A stretch of 64,000 nt of DNA from Bacteroidota bacterium (GCA_016718805.1 JADKCP010000011.1:310001-374000), one strand, 5' to 3'. Counted from the stretch's first letter, positions 46,219 to 55,859 are shown. Made by a program: numbers and translations. Notes: generated by a model not told the origin, from the sequence alone.

Positions 46219-47374
46219 GTTCCTGTTTATAATTGAACAAAGTTAAATTTTGTTTTAGAATTTCCGGATTACTTGTATGCTGTACTCCAAAATCAAAGGC
46301 CGATTTCGACCATAAAATATACTGTTCTTGATTTAATGCTGCCATATTTTCAATAGCCTCAACAAAAGAAGCTGTATTGCTTAAGGATTGCGCAAATCCA
46401 ATATTCAATGCTTCTAAATTCTTCCAAGGAGTTTTGTCACTAATAATTACCGGACATCCTGCAGTAAAAGATTCTAAAATAATATGACCAAAATTTTCAC
46501 CTTGTGTTGGTAAAAACAAACAATGATAGTGTTGAAGTGTTTCATTCACCTTATCGCTTTCAATACTTTGCTTGTAGGTTACAGTAATATTTTGGGGCAA
46601 ACTAGCAATAAGTTCACAACATTTGTCAAAGTAAGCTTTATCGTAAATTGGTCCATAAAAGTCAAAAATCACATTCGACTTTACATGCCGAAGTATTGAA
46701 ATAGCATACAACAAGTTTTTTTCAGGGGCTATTCGTGCGATATTAACTAATCGCAGTGTTCCTTTCTCTTTTGTTTTAGCCGGAAGTGTAGTTGCTTTTA
46801 CCTTCTTTGAAAAATTTTCGGCCAACACAATTTTTGTTTCCTTTCCCAGTGCTAATGAAATAGCAGCCTGCTCATCGACGGTACTTGCTTGAAAAGTAAC
46901 ACGAGTAAAAAAACCAAATTTTTTGGCGAACCAAAGAAATATTTTTTTCTTGTTCGCCTTAATATTTATAGCACTTTGAGCCAACATTCCACGCGCAGCA
47001 ACAAGCAACTTTACAGTTTTCTTTCCTTTAAGGTAATAGAGCGGAAGCAACGAAAAGTAAAACGAATAAACGCCATTGATGTAGGCTGTATCGCAGTGTG
47101 TTTCGTTGCATAATTTTTTGATGGTAGCGGCTGATAAACAATTTTGCGAAATATAATACACCTGCTCCCCATTGTTCAGCTTATTCCATGTATTGCTAAC
47201 TACTGATGCATAAGGCTCTGTTTCGCAATAATCAGTATCGCGAGTCACTATATAAAATTCAAAATAAGGACTTAAGTGTTCTACCAAATTTGCACAGGAT
47301 TGAATTGGCCCACCGGCTTTAAAACCGGGTTTATACCAATCGATGAACACTAAAATTCTTTTTCTACTGTTCAT
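46211..47374 (-). CDS. GT4-like glycosyltransferase
   Basis: 387 residues, GT-B fold. N-terminal acceptor loop DWYKPGFKAGGPIQSCANLV (the P-x-GGP motif of GT4), donor half with LRLVNIARIAPEKNLLYAIS, FDFYGPIYDKAYFDKC, and the EX7E-type site FLPTQGENFGHIILESFTAG followed by CPVIISDKTPW. Retaining transfer from an NDP-sugar is expected. It overlaps asnB by 4 bases (ATGA type) and wcaF-like by 8, so it is firmly in the operon. Confidence 0.92.
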   Translation of the reverse strand: MNSRKRILVFIDWYKPGFKAGGPIQSCANLVEHLSPYFEFYIVTRDTDYCETEPYASVVSNTWNKLNNGEQVYYISQNCLSAATIKKLCNETHCDTAYINGVYSFYFSLLPLYYLKGKKTVKLLVAARGMLAQSAINIKANKKKIFLWFAKKFGFFTRVTFQASTVDEQAAISLALGKETKIVLAENFSKKVKATTLPAKTKEKGTLRLVNIARIAPEKNLLYAISILRHVKSNVIFDFYGPIYDKAYFDKCCELIASLPQNITVTYKQSIESDKVNETLQHYHCLFLPTQGENFGHIILESFTAGCPVIISDKTPWKNLEALNIGFAQSLSNTASFVEAIENMAALNQEQYILWSKSAFDFGVQHTSNPEILKQNLTLFNYKQEHE

Positions 47375-49260
47375 TCGCTTGAAATATTATTTTCGATCAA
47401 CCAATTTTCAAGCACTATTAAGTACCATATACGGCTCCAAGGCACTCTTGGATTATCTGATAAAAATGCATTCCATAGCGCTATAATTTCAGCTTCTGCT
47501 ATAAATGAACGCTTGCTTAATGAGCCAATTTTTTGCTCACAAAACTGGCGCATTTCATGTTTCATCCAATGTTTCCAAGGTAAGGTAAATCCCATTTTGG
47601 GGCGATTAACAATCTCAGGAGGTAATAAATCGCCCAATGCGTCTATCAACAATCTTTTTGGACTTGTTGGATTTTTGTATGCATCAGGTAATGACAATAC
47701 ATATTCAACCAGCGTATAATCTAAAAAAGGTACCCTTACTTCAAGTGCACTTGCCATGCTCATTTGGTCGGTATCGCGTAAAAGTACATTCTGCATGTAA
47801 GTGCAAATTTCAGCGATTGAAACTTTAGTTAAGGTTTCGAACTTATTAAGTTCGTGTTCATTAATTATATGTGCAACCGAATTGGGCTCTAGTTGCGCGA
47901 AACCTGTCAGTTTCTTCAGTTGCGAATCAGCAATAATTTGTCGTGATAAGGGATAAGTGTTTTCAAAATTTAATTTATTTAAAGCGAGCAATTCGGCCAT
48001 TTTTTCGGATGCGATTCCGGGACGAATAAATTTAAAAATTTCGGCTGGAATTTTTCTTAAAGCAGCTGGCACCATCGCTAAGCCCCCAAACTTTTGAAGC
48101 AATTGGCTTCTCGTAAAAATTGGATATCCTGCAAATAATTCATCCCCTCCTAATCCTGATAAAGCCATTGTAATTCCGGCATTTTTAGTAACTTTTGAAA
48201 CTACAAAGGTATTGGGTCCATCGCCACTTGGATGGTCCATTGCTTTTAGTGCAGCAGGAAGTTCCTGCATAAAGTAATCGCTGGTTAATTTAATCTCATG
48301 ATGATCGGTCTTAAATTTTTCGGCAATTAATCTGGCAAATCTGGCTTCGCTGAACTCACTTTCATCAAATGTTACTGAAAAGGTCTTGACTGTTTGTGAA
48401 GCTGCTTTGCTCATTAATCCAACAATTGCGCTTGAATCAATACCTCCACTTAAAAAGGCACCAAAGGGCACATCTGCGATTAATCTGCGTTGTACCGATT
48501 CATAAAGTAACTCGTATACTTTTTCACAAACCTGTTTATATGAAAAGTCCTTGGTAGTTAATGTTGAAATTTCTTGAATGGACCAGTATTTTTTTTCTTC
48601 GATGATGGGTTTAATTGTAGTATTAATTAAACTATACATTCCAGGCATCATCATTTTTACACCCTCAACCATTGTTTCCGGTGCATGCACTGTTTGATAC
48701 CTCAAATAATCGATTAATGCCTTTTTATTTAATTTTCGAGGAATTAGACCGCTCGCTAATAAAGAGCGTATTTCAGAAGAAAGAACCAGGTGATTTTCGT
48801 TTTGATAAAAATACAACGGTTTTATTCCCATTCGGTCGCGAGCAATAAACAATTCCTTTTTTACTGCATCGTAAATAGCAAAAGCAAACATGCCATTGAT
48901 ATGCTGCAAACAATTTACTCCCCAGGTATGATAAGCAGCTAAAATAACTTCGGTATCGCTACCAAACTTGAAGGAATAAGGGTTTGCTAACGCAAGTAAT
49001 TTATTTTTTACTTCTTGATAATTGTAAAATTCTCCATTATACACAATTTGATACCTGCCTTCACAACCACTCATTGGCTGGTTTCCTGCTGCACTTAAAT
49101 CAATAATCGATAATCGACGATGTCCTAAGGCTACGGTTCCATCAACAAATATCCCATCATTGTCGGGCCCCCTGTGTGCCATTGCAGCATTCATTTCAGC
49201 TAGAGTGTTTTTTGCTAGCTGTGCATCTTGCAGTCCAATGATTATATTTATTCCACACAT
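47371..49260 (-). CDS. asnB: Asparagine synthase (glutamine-hydrolysing) homologue in polysaccharide operon
   Basis: 629 residues: class II glutaminase domain with catalytic Cys2 (MCGINIIIG), AHRGPDNDG, HRRLSIIDLSAAGNQPM and YNGEFYNYQEVKNKL, then a synthetase domain with the PP-loop FLSGGIDSSAIVGLM, SGLGGDELFAGYP and ALEVRVPFLDYTLVEYVLS. All key residues of AsnB are present. Homologues embedded in O-antigen/EPS clusters are thought to amidate sugar carboxylates or amino-acid substituents rather than make free asparagine; that reading here is inference from context. It overlaps the next gene by 4 bases and starts 1 base after the preceding gene's stop. Confidence 0.92.
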   Translation of the reverse strand: MCGINIIIGLQDAQLAKNTLAEMNAAMAHRGPDNDGIFVDGTVALGHRRLSIIDLSAAGNQPMSGCEGRYQIVYNGEFYNYQEVKNKLLALANPYSFKFGSDTEVILAAYHTWGVNCLQHINGMFAFAIYDAVKKELFIARDRMGIKPLYFYQNENHLVLSSEIRSLLASGLIPRKLNKKALIDYLRYQTVHAPETMVEGVKMMMPGMYSLINTTIKPIIEEKKYWSIQEISTLTTKDFSYKQVCEKVYELLYESVQRRLIADVPFGAFLSGGIDSSAIVGLMSKAASQTVKTFSVTFDESEFSEARFARLIAEKFKTDHHEIKLTSDYFMQELPAALKAMDHPSGDGPNTFVVSKVTKNAGITMALSGLGGDELFAGYPIFTRSQLLQKFGGLAMVPAALRKIPAEIFKFIRPGIASEKMAELLALNKLNFENTYPLSRQIIADSQLKKLTGFAQLEPNSVAHIINEHELNKFETLTKVSIAEICTYMQNVLLRDTDQMSMASALEVRVPFLDYTLVEYVLSLPDAYKNPTSPKRLLIDALGDLLPPEIVNRPKMGFTLPWKHWMKHEMRQFCEQKIGSLSKRSFIAEAEIIALWNAFLSDNPRVPWSRIWYLIVLENWLIENNISSE

Positions 49261-49261
49261 A

Positions 49262-50326
49262 TTATTTAGTATCCAACACTGAATAAATTTTTGTAACCCA
49301 ATCTTTGGGTGTTATAGTATGAGCTAAGGAAGCACTTTTCTCAGCCATATTCATTCTCTCATGGTCACTAAGTTGAGTCATTTTATAAAGTGCCGACTTT
49401 AGTTCTTGCACATTCTGTTTGTTAAACTGGAATCCGTTTTTTTGATCCTCCAAAAATACATCAGCTGCACCAACTTCAGTACTTAAAATTAAAGGGAAGC
49501 CAGCAGCGGCGTATTCTTGTACTACTACTGCCCAAGGTTCAATGCGGCTAGGTAACACAAAAACGCCTGATTGCGCAATGTAATTTGCCATTTCGTTTGT
49601 TTGTACAAATCCAAAATGTTTCACTTTGGGATGTTGAAATAATGGTAAATCGCCAGTACCAAAACACCATAGTTCCCATTCAGAAGGATGTTCCACTTGA
49701 AGCATTTCAAATGCCTGCCATAAATCTTCGAGTCCTTTAAAAGCATAATATCTTCCAACGTATATAAATCGCTTCGGAAAATTCCCTTCTTTTTGTTTCT
49801 TGGTAAGTGAAAACTGTTTTGAAAAAAAATCGATATCTGCAACATACAATCCCGTTAAAATTTTTTCCTTTTCAAAACCCAATTTTCGCGCATAGGTATA
49901 TTGTTGTGGTCCGGGGACAAAGCAATGCGAAAAATACTTTTTAATTGTGAAAGGACTTACCAAAGTTGCAATGTACTGCCGAATACTTCCCTTCCATTTA
50001 TTATCAAATGCAGTAATTACAGGTATTTTCGATTTATAGCGTTTACATATTTTGGAGTAATCTTTATCAATCCAACCACTGCAATAAATAACATCCGGAT
50101 TAATAGATTCAACTTTTTTTACCAAACCATCATACGTAAATTCGTTTTTTTGGTGCACCTTAATTTTATCAGGAAATGTAAAAGCGAAGGGAGCTTCTTT
50201 ATTTACCGGCCAACAAATTACTTCTATTTCAACAGGCTTAAGTTCTGTTAACAATTTCATGCAGGAAAGCATGTAACCTGCCAACTCTGAATAAAGAAAC
50301 AGAAACTTTTTCACCTTATTATTCAT
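49262..50326 (-). CDS. GT4-like glycosyltransferase
   Basis: 354 residues from ATG 50326, chosen because it follows the stop of the upstream polymerase gene by 4 bases; longer in-frame starts would overlap that gene by ~100 bases. N-half: KKFLFLYSELAGYMLSCMKL; donor half: KRFIYVGRYYAFKGLEDLWQ, ELWCFGTGDLPLF, GVFVLPSRIEPWAVVVQEYA, AAGFPLILSTEVGAADVFLE. The EPWAVVVQE motif is the EX7E of GT4 enzymes. Location in the operon indicates assembly of the repeat unit. Confidence 0.9.
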   Translation of the reverse strand: MNNKVKKFLFLYSELAGYMLSCMKLLTELKPVEIEVICWPVNKEAPFAFTFPDKIKVHQKNEFTYDGLVKKVESINPDVIYCSGWIDKDYSKICKRYKSKIPVITAFDNKWKGSIRQYIATLVSPFTIKKYFSHCFVPGPQQYTYARKLGFEKEKILTGLYVADIDFFSKQFSLTKKQKEGNFPKRFIYVGRYYAFKGLEDLWQAFEMLQVEHPSEWELWCFGTGDLPLFQHPKVKHFGFVQTNEMANYIAQSGVFVLPSRIEPWAVVVQEYAAAGFPLILSTEVGAADVFLEDQKNGFQFNKQNVQELKSALYKMTQLSDHERMNMAEKSASLAHTITPKDWVTKIYSVLDTK

Positions 50327-50330
50327 GAAA

Positions 50331-51692
50331 TTACCGCTGAGGTACAAAGCGTTGAGGATAAAAATCAGGGAGCTTTTCTTCCTTTTCATCGTCTGTTTGT
50401 TCAACCACTTCCTCGCCTTTAACAATGTTTGTATCCGATAAAATTACCAGCATAATAATGAGCAGAATTGTATATGGATTCAAAGATGCAGCTAGCCATG
50501 ACTCAAAGAAAATTTGAAAGAGTATGGCATACATAATCGCAATGGAAACTCTAGAATTTAATGCCGCTTTCACAAAAGTTGAGAGCAAAGCAATGATGTA
50601 AAATGCTAAACCAACCAATCCTGTATCGAGCCATAAGGTTAAATAAGAATTGTGTGCGTTTCCGTTGTGCCCTTTATTGTTTAATGCCAGGTAATTCCAT
50701 TCAAATACATAATCAGTATGAGAAAAACCTTTTCCAATAAAAAAATTATTTTGTATTTCCTTCCAAGCAAAAGCCCAAGCAACAATTCTACCTGAACCAC
50801 TTTCTAAGGTGTCAAGTCTAAAGTACTTACCCCATCCTAAGGTGATAATAATTAATTTCAAATTGCTCTCAATAATTTGATACGCAACTAAAATGAACAG
50901 AAAGGCTATGATGCCTAAAATAGGCGACATTTTATTGAAGTAATTAAAGATTGAAAAAATTATTACTGCAATAATTGAACTTCTTGAACCTGATAAAAAC
51001 AAAGTGAAAATTAATACCACATAAATGAATAACTGTTCGTTCTTATCAAACAGCTTGGGTCGAATGCCCTTCACCATTGAAAACAATAAAAAATTCAGCA
51101 TGGTATAAATTCCTAATCCATTGGGATTACCTAACACTCCACAATAGCGCCCGAAAAATGTAACCAAACGAGGATTGGTAAAATACAAGATAATTCCAAT
51201 TGCAAGCAATGCATTACCAAGCCAAATCAAGTTTTTTAAAAACTTATCGCCCTCATCATGGTATAGCTTGTAAACGTAATTGGGTACAACAAAAAGCAAG
51301 AGTAAATATGAAAAGGTTTTTTGCGCTGCTTTAACCGGAAAAACAGCCCAAATAACACAATAAAACGCAACTAAAATAAAGGGTAAAAAGCGCAAATAAA
51401 AGGTACTATAGCTTCCAAAGTTTTTCTTATCAAAAAGTAAATACACTGCCAGCATTACAATGTAAAATTCTTTTAGATTAACTGTCCATCGCATTTCAGG
51501 ATGCCGGCTATCACAAAGCACAAGCAACATTAAGAAGCCAAAAAACAATTCGAAAAACATGTCCTTAAATTTGAACAGTATTACACACAACGGGAGCAAG
51601 ACATAAATTACAGGTCCCATGTAAATACCGCTTATCACCCACGCAAGTGCAATGATTACAAACTGAAGTTTATCGCGTAAAAAAAAATTCAC
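50331..51692 (-). CDS. O-antigen ligase/polymerase family membrane protein (Wzy/WaaL-like)
   Basis: 453 residues, GTG start 7 bases after the aminotransferase gene. About eleven hydrophobic segments with a large extracytoplasmic loop containing GSGRIVAWAFAWKEIQNNFF, then GKGFSHTDYVFEWN and NGNAHNSYLTLWLDTGLVG. The Arg of GSGR and the H-N-S-Y-L motif are the Wzy_C/O-antigen ligase hallmarks. The C-terminal ~35 residues are charged and cytoplasmic (GEEVVEQTDDEKEEKLPDF). Polymerase versus ligase cannot be decided; no other Wzy candidate and no Wzx flippase lies in the window. Confidence 0.87.
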   Translation of the reverse strand: MNFFLRDKLQFVIIALAWVISGIYMGPVIYVLLPLCVILFKFKDMFFELFFGFLMLLVLCDSRHPEMRWTVNLKEFYIVMLAVYLLFDKKNFGSYSTFYLRFLPFILVAFYCVIWAVFPVKAAQKTFSYLLLLFVVPNYVYKLYHDEGDKFLKNLIWLGNALLAIGIILYFTNPRLVTFFGRYCGVLGNPNGLGIYTMLNFLLFSMVKGIRPKLFDKNEQLFIYVVLIFTLFLSGSRSSIIAVIIFSIFNYFNKMSPILGIIAFLFILVAYQIIESNLKLIIITLGWGKYFRLDTLESGSGRIVAWAFAWKEIQNNFFIGKGFSHTDYVFEWNYLALNNKGHNGNAHNSYLTLWLDTGLVGLAFYIIALLSTFVKAALNSRVSIAIMYAILFQIFFESWLAASLNPYTILLIIMLVILSDTNIVKGEEVVEQTDDEKEEKLPDFYPQRFVPQR

Positions 51693-51699
51693 CTTCTAC

Positions 51700-52830
51700 T
51701 TAGCGGTTAGAATAAAACTCATTAATTGAATTTATAATTGTTGCACAATCGCTACTGCTCAATTCATAAAAAAGTGGCAACCTTACTAAACAATCGGCAT
51801 ATCTATCGGTATTTGGTAGCGCTCGTCCATCGTGCTGAGTTGCAAAAAATGGTGATTTATGTAATGAAAGGTAATGAAATACTGAATAAACGTTGTTGTT
51901 TTTTAAATGTGAGATTAAGGCTGTTCTTTCTTCATATGATTTGCAAACCAGGTAAAACATGTGTGCATTGTTGGTTGCAAACTGAGGAATAAAAGGCAAT
52001 TGTACTTGCATTTTATCACCAAGTTGTTTTAATCCAGCTTCATAGGAATTCCAAATTTCAATTCTTCTTTTCTGTATATCCTCTATGTTTTCAAGTTGTG
52101 CAAATAAAAATGCAGCAATAATATCGGATGGTAAAAAGGAAGAACCTATATCTACCCATCCATATTTGTCAACTTCGCCTCTGAAAAAACTTGAACGATT
52201 GGTTCCTTTTTCGCGTATTATCTCGGCTCGTTTAACAAATTTTTCATCATTAATAACTAACATTCCTCCCTCTCCTGAAATTATATTCTTTGTTTCATGA
52301 AAGGAAAATGCAGCCAAATGACCAATGCTACCAAGCGGTTTTCCTTTGTAGTATGAATCAATTGCTTGAGCAGCATCTTCAATTACATATAAACCATGCT
52401 TATTCGCCAACTCCATCACTTTATCCATGTCGCAAGCAATTCCGGCATAATGCACAACCACAATAGCCTTTGTTTGCGGTGTGATTAATTTTTCAATTGC
52501 TGTTACATCCATGTTCGGATTTTCGACAGCGCTATCTGTGAACACTATTTTTGCACCCCTCAGTACAAAAGCATTTGCGGTTGAAACAAAAGTATACGAA
52601 GGAATAATAATTTCGTCGCCAGCTTTTGTGTCAATTAATATGGCCGCCATTTCAAGAGCATCGGTGCATGATGTAGTAAGGAGTACTTTCTTAAAACCGT
52701 AGGTACTTTCAAAAAACTTGTGGCACTTTTTAGTAAAAGTACCGTCACCCGAGATTTTCATTGAAGCAACAGCTTCTTGAATATAGTGCAATTCCTTGCC
52801 TGATAAATAAGGCTTGTTAAATGTTATCAT
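51700..52830 (-). CDS. dTDP-4-amino-4,6-dideoxygalactose transaminase (WecE/RffA type)
   Basis: 376 residues, DegT/DnrJ/EryC1/StrS PLP aminotransferase. It follows the WecE pattern closely: MITFNKPYLSGKELHYIQEA, KVLLTTSCTDALEMAAIL, IPSYTFVSTANAFVLRGAKI, VVHYAGIACDMDKVMELANK, VIEDAAQAIDSYYKGKPLGS, AFSFHETKNIISGEGGML (Lys Schiff base in HETKN) and IREKGTNRSSFFRGEVDKYG. This enzyme makes dTDP-Fuc4N from dTDP-4-keto-6-deoxyglucose. The RmlA/RmlB enzymes for its substrate are not in the window. First of the compact minus-strand sugar genes. Confidence 0.9.
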   Translation of the reverse strand: MITFNKPYLSGKELHYIQEAVASMKISGDGTFTKKCHKFFESTYGFKKVLLTTSCTDALEMAAILIDTKAGDEIIIPSYTFVSTANAFVLRGAKIVFTDSAVENPNMDVTAIEKLITPQTKAIVVVHYAGIACDMDKVMELANKHGLYVIEDAAQAIDSYYKGKPLGSIGHLAAFSFHETKNIISGEGGMLVINDEKFVKRAEIIREKGTNRSSFFRGEVDKYGWVDIGSSFLPSDIIAAFLFAQLENIEDIQKRRIEIWNSYEAGLKQLGDKMQVQLPFIPQFATNNAHMFYLVCKSYEERTALISHLKNNNVYSVFHYLSLHKSPFFATQHDGRALPNTDRYADCLVRLPLFYELSSSDCATIINSINEFYSNR

Positions 52831-52908
52831 AAAAAAATTGAAGGGATGAAATTACTATAAAATTTTGAAATCTCTTGTGAAATAAGCAATACTGAATTGC
52901 TGTATAAG

Positions 52909-53529
52909 CTAGGGCTGATTAAAATATAGGAAATCAAATTTTGTTGTTGTGCTAAAGATAGGCGAAACATCCATATTTTTTTCAGAAATAGCACTTGTAA
53001 CTAGGCAACATTTAAACTTCAAATCTGAACTGGTCGGAAATTGTTTTGTACAATAATCTTGACAATACTTTTGAGCATACTTAAATTCGGGTAAATACCT
53101 AATTTCATTAGCAGCGCAGTTGATAATTGAGGTAGATTTTTTTTTGTATTGCTGATTAAAATAAGCTGCTGTTTCAACTATGTAATGTAAATTGTGAAGT
53201 GTGTTTTGATGTATCAGTAATGAAAAACGATGGGTTGAAAAAGTATTAGTTTGAGCTGAATTCCTATCCTGCAAACCTACCGCTTGCCAACTACTCCATC
53301 CTTGTGACTTAGTAAAATAACTGATAAATAAACTGCTTTCAGTTTCGGGTACATTTGGAGCAAATATTTTAAAATTTTGCGTAAACAAAGGTTCCATATA
53401 TCCCTTCAACCGCTTACTTTCAGGAAGAAATGAATATGCTAAAGAAAGCGTAAAATGCACTATCAATAAAAGCAATAAAAAAAGAGAAACCCAATTTATC
53501 CATTGCTGTTTCTCTTTTAATTTATTCAT
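52909..53529 (-). CDS. Single-pass membrane protein of unknown function (possibly DUF5819-like)
   Basis: 206 residues from ATG 53529, 13 bases after the glyA stop; a TTG 24 bases upstream is less likely. One N-terminal helix (WVSLFLLLLLIVHFTLSLAY), then a soluble extracytoplasmic domain starting with GYMEPLFTQNFKIFAPNVPE. The 'P-F-Q-x-x-x-FAPN-P' phrase recalls DUF5819 proteins, but I am not certain. Cysteines cluster at IINCAANE, YCQDYC and KCCLV. It lies between glyA and the sugar aminotransferase gene; function unknown. Confidence 0.65.
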   Translation of the reverse strand: MNKLKEKQQWINWVSLFLLLLLIVHFTLSLAYSFLPESKRLKGYMEPLFTQNFKIFAPNVPETESSLFISYFTKSQGWSSWQAVGLQDRNSAQTNTFSTHRFSLLIHQNTLHNLHYIVETAAYFNQQYKKKSTSIINCAANEIRYLPEFKYAQKYCQDYCTKQFPTSSDLKFKCCLVTSAISEKNMDVSPIFSTTTKFDFLYFNQP

Positions 53530-53542
53530 AGGTGATTTTGGT

Positions 53543-54817
53543 TTACCAGGCAAATAAAGGCATGTCCTGCATCATTTTATTTACTTCCTTTTTCACTTCC
53601 AAAGTTATTGAATCGCTGCTACTATTTATAATTACACGATCCATTAAGTCTACAATCTTTTCAATTTGATGCTCCTTCATTCCTCTTGTAGTAATTGCAG
53701 CTGTGCCTACTCTGATTCCTGAGGTCACAAAAGGTGATTTATCATCGAAAGGAACCATGTTTTTATTTACTGTAATATCAGCTTTAACTAAACAATTTTC
53801 AGCTTCCTTACCACTAATATTTTTAGAGCGTAAATCAATGAGCATACAATGATTGTCGGTTCCTCCACTAATTACCGCATAACCTCTGTCAACAAATGCT
53901 TGTGCCATCACTTTGGCGTTTTTCATGAGTTGCACGCCATAAAGCTTAAAATCGTCGCTCAAAGCTTCACCAAAAGCTACTGCTTTAGCTGCAATTACAT
54001 GTTCAAGCGGCCCGCCCTGAGTACCCGGAAACACTGCTCCATCTAAAATTGAAGACATCATCCTTGTTTCACCCTTGGGTGTTTTTAATCCCATTGGATT
54101 TTCAAAATCCTTACCCATCATTATTAATCCACCACGCGGCCCTCTAAGTGTTTTGTGGGTGGTAGTTGAAACTATATGGCAATGCGGTAGTGGGTTATTT
54201 AATAAACCTTTAGCAATAAGACCTGCAGGATGAGCAATATCGGCAAGCAACAATGCTCCCACTTTATCGGCAATTGATCGAAGGCGCGCATAATCCCAAT
54301 CGCGTGAATAAGCTGAAGCACCGCAAATCATTAATTTGGGTTTCTCCTTTATGGCCGTAGCTTCCACTTTATCGTAATCAACTTTACCTGTTTCCTTTTC
54401 AACCCCATAAAAACTTGGAACATATAATTTACCTGAAAAATTTACAGGTGAACCATGTGTTAAATGTCCACCATGCGACAAATCAAAGCCTAGAATTTTA
54501 TCCCCTGGTTTTAACACTCCCAGCATTACTGCTGCGTTTGCTTGTGCACCACTATGCGGTTGAACATTGGCCCATTCAGCTCCAAATAACTGTTTAATAC
54601 GGTCAATTGCTAATTGTTCAACTTTATCAACTACTTCGCAACCTCCATAATAGCGCTTAAAAGGAAGTCCTTCGGCATATTTATTTGTAAGGCAAGATCC
54701 CATTGCATTCATTACTTGCTGACTTACATAATTTTCGGATGCTATTAATTCGATTCCTTCAGTTTGCCGTTTTAATTCCTCTCCGATGAGGTCAAAAATT
54801 TGCTTGTCTTTATTCAT
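53543..54817 (-). CDS. glyA: Serine hydroxymethyltransferase
   Basis: Interconverts serine and glycine with tetrahydrofolate, supplying one-carbon units. 424 residues with IELIASENYVSQQVMNAMGS, NKYAEGLPFKRYYGGCEVVD, NVQPHSGAQANAAVMLGVLK, LLADIAHPAGLIA, VVSTTTHKTLRGPRGGLI-type PLP-Lys site (seen as IVSTTTHKTLRGPRGGLIMM) and DGAVFPGTQGGPLEHVIAAK. It is a housekeeping enzyme placed between a small membrane protein associated with the exosortase (8-base gap) and a glycan operon, so it may be driven by the same promoter. Confidence 0.98.
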   Translation of the reverse strand: MNKDKQIFDLIGEELKRQTEGIELIASENYVSQQVMNAMGSCLTNKYAEGLPFKRYYGGCEVVDKVEQLAIDRIKQLFGAEWANVQPHSGAQANAAVMLGVLKPGDKILGFDLSHGGHLTHGSPVNFSGKLYVPSFYGVEKETGKVDYDKVEATAIKEKPKLMICGASAYSRDWDYARLRSIADKVGALLLADIAHPAGLIAKGLLNNPLPHCHIVSTTTHKTLRGPRGGLIMMGKDFENPMGLKTPKGETRMMSSILDGAVFPGTQGGPLEHVIAAKAVAFGEALSDDFKLYGVQLMKNAKVMAQAFVDRGYAVISGGTDNHCMLIDLRSKNISGKEAENCLVKADITVNKNMVPFDDKSPFVTSGIRVGTAAITTRGMKEHQIEKIVDLMDRVIINSSSDSITLEVKKEVNKMMQDMPLFAW

Positions 54818-54825
54818 ATAGTTGA

Positions 54826-55308
54826 TTAATTAGAGTTTGTTTTAGTTCCCAGTTTAATTGCAGGTATTAGTATCATTAACAGAAGCGGCGATTGCAGCAA
54901 GGCTAAAAAAGTGCGAGACAATTCGTAAAATTTTTCAGCATCGGAGGCCATCTTTCCGTAAAGGTAAAAAATAAGTGAAATGAGGAGGATACATCCGTAA
55001 AAGAATGTTGTAATTGGAATTATTTTTTTTTCAGCAAAAAGCAATTTAAGCGTAATCAGAGTAACGAAATAATACACTAAACAAAAAAATGCGATGATAA
55101 AAAATTTCGCATAGTATAGTTGCATGTAATTAAATCCTTTCAAAAAATTAAACTCCGAATCAATTTTGTATTCGGCGTCCTTATAATAAAGTTGGTATAA
55201 ATAATTGTTGTATTGCGACAGAAAATAGTCACGAAAAAACCCAAGTAATATAAGGAAGACAACAATTAACAGTAACTTGAGATAAGGTAATTTTTGGGAA
55301 GTTTTCAA
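54826..55308 (-). CDS. Small membrane protein following the exosortase gene (unknown function)
   Basis: 160 residues with four predicted transmembrane helices (YLKLLLIVVFLILLGFF; YYAKFFIIAFFCLVYYFVTL; FFYGCILLISLIFYLYG; LLQSPLLLMILIPAIKLG). The start is a TTG 5 bases after the exosortase stop; no ATG fits. Small membrane proteins accompany exosortases in several Bacteroidota systems, for example the exosortase-F-associated family, and this is likely a counterpart. It has no catalytic motif that I recognise. Confidence 0.7.
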   Translation of the reverse strand: MKTSQKLPYLKLLLIVVFLILLGFFRDYFLSQYNNYLYQLYYKDAEYKIDSEFNFLKGFNYMQLYYAKFFIIAFFCLVYYFVTLITLKLLFAEKKIIPITTFFYGCILLISLIFYLYGKMASDAEKFYELSRTFLALLQSPLLLMILIPAIKLGTKTNSN

Positions 55309-55313
55309 GGAAA

Positions 55314-55859
55314 TTAACCGTTTTTTACTGTTAATGAATTGGCGGCCAACTTATTTGACCAAATCATCCATAAAAAAAACACATAACTATAAACCAATAT
55401 GGTAAAGGTGTAGGTATGATTAAACTCGAGGTATTGTGGAGCATATAAAGTAATTAATACCAAAGCAACTATTCGAATAATATTTACGATATGTATGGTA
55501 ATTAAGCCTAGTGGAATAAACCAAAGTTTTGATTTTAAGGGCCCCGGATAGGCAATTACAAATCCAGTAAATAAAGCAAAAAGAGTAATTCCATTACAAG
55601 GGTCGCCAATCCAAATTCCGTGGGTTCCATCGATACCCAGTGTACGAATTGCCCATTCAGGATCGGGTTCTGGAATTAATCGGTAGCCTAAATTTGAGAT
55701 AATAAATTCGCCACTTTTAATTAAGTTGTCAATTACAAGTGCATCTAAATATCCTTTAGGATGTAGCCACAGTTCGTAAAATATATACCAAAAAATATAG
55801 AGTAGTAGCGCTTTTAAAAGAAAAAATGCCGCAGGATTTTTCTTTGCAAATTGAAACAT
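55314..55859 (-). CDS. Exosortase/archaeosortase-family transpeptidase-like protein
   Basis: 181 residues with about five transmembrane helices. The three exosortase active-site residues are seen in order: Cys in WIGDPCNGITLFALFTGF, Arg in HIVNIIRIVALVLITLYA and His in LEFNHTYTFTILVYSYVF. Exosortases cleave C-terminal sorting tails of exported proteins near the membrane and are tied to exopolysaccharide loci. The length fits the short Bacteroidota forms (XrtF/XrtX type). It lies 24 bases after a small gene encoding a matching tail (PIDGG + helix + basic end) and 5 bases before a small membrane protein gene. I favour the XrtX/PID-CTERM type, from memory. Confidence 0.87.
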   Translation of the reverse strand: MFQFAKKNPAAFFLLKALLLYIFWYIFYELWLHPKGYLDALVIDNLIKSGEFIISNLGYRLIPEPDPEWAIRTLGIDGTHGIWIGDPCNGITLFALFTGFVIAYPGPLKSKLWFIPLGLITIHIVNIIRIVALVLITLYAPQYLEFNHTYTFTILVYSYVFFLWMIWSNKLAANSLTVKNG

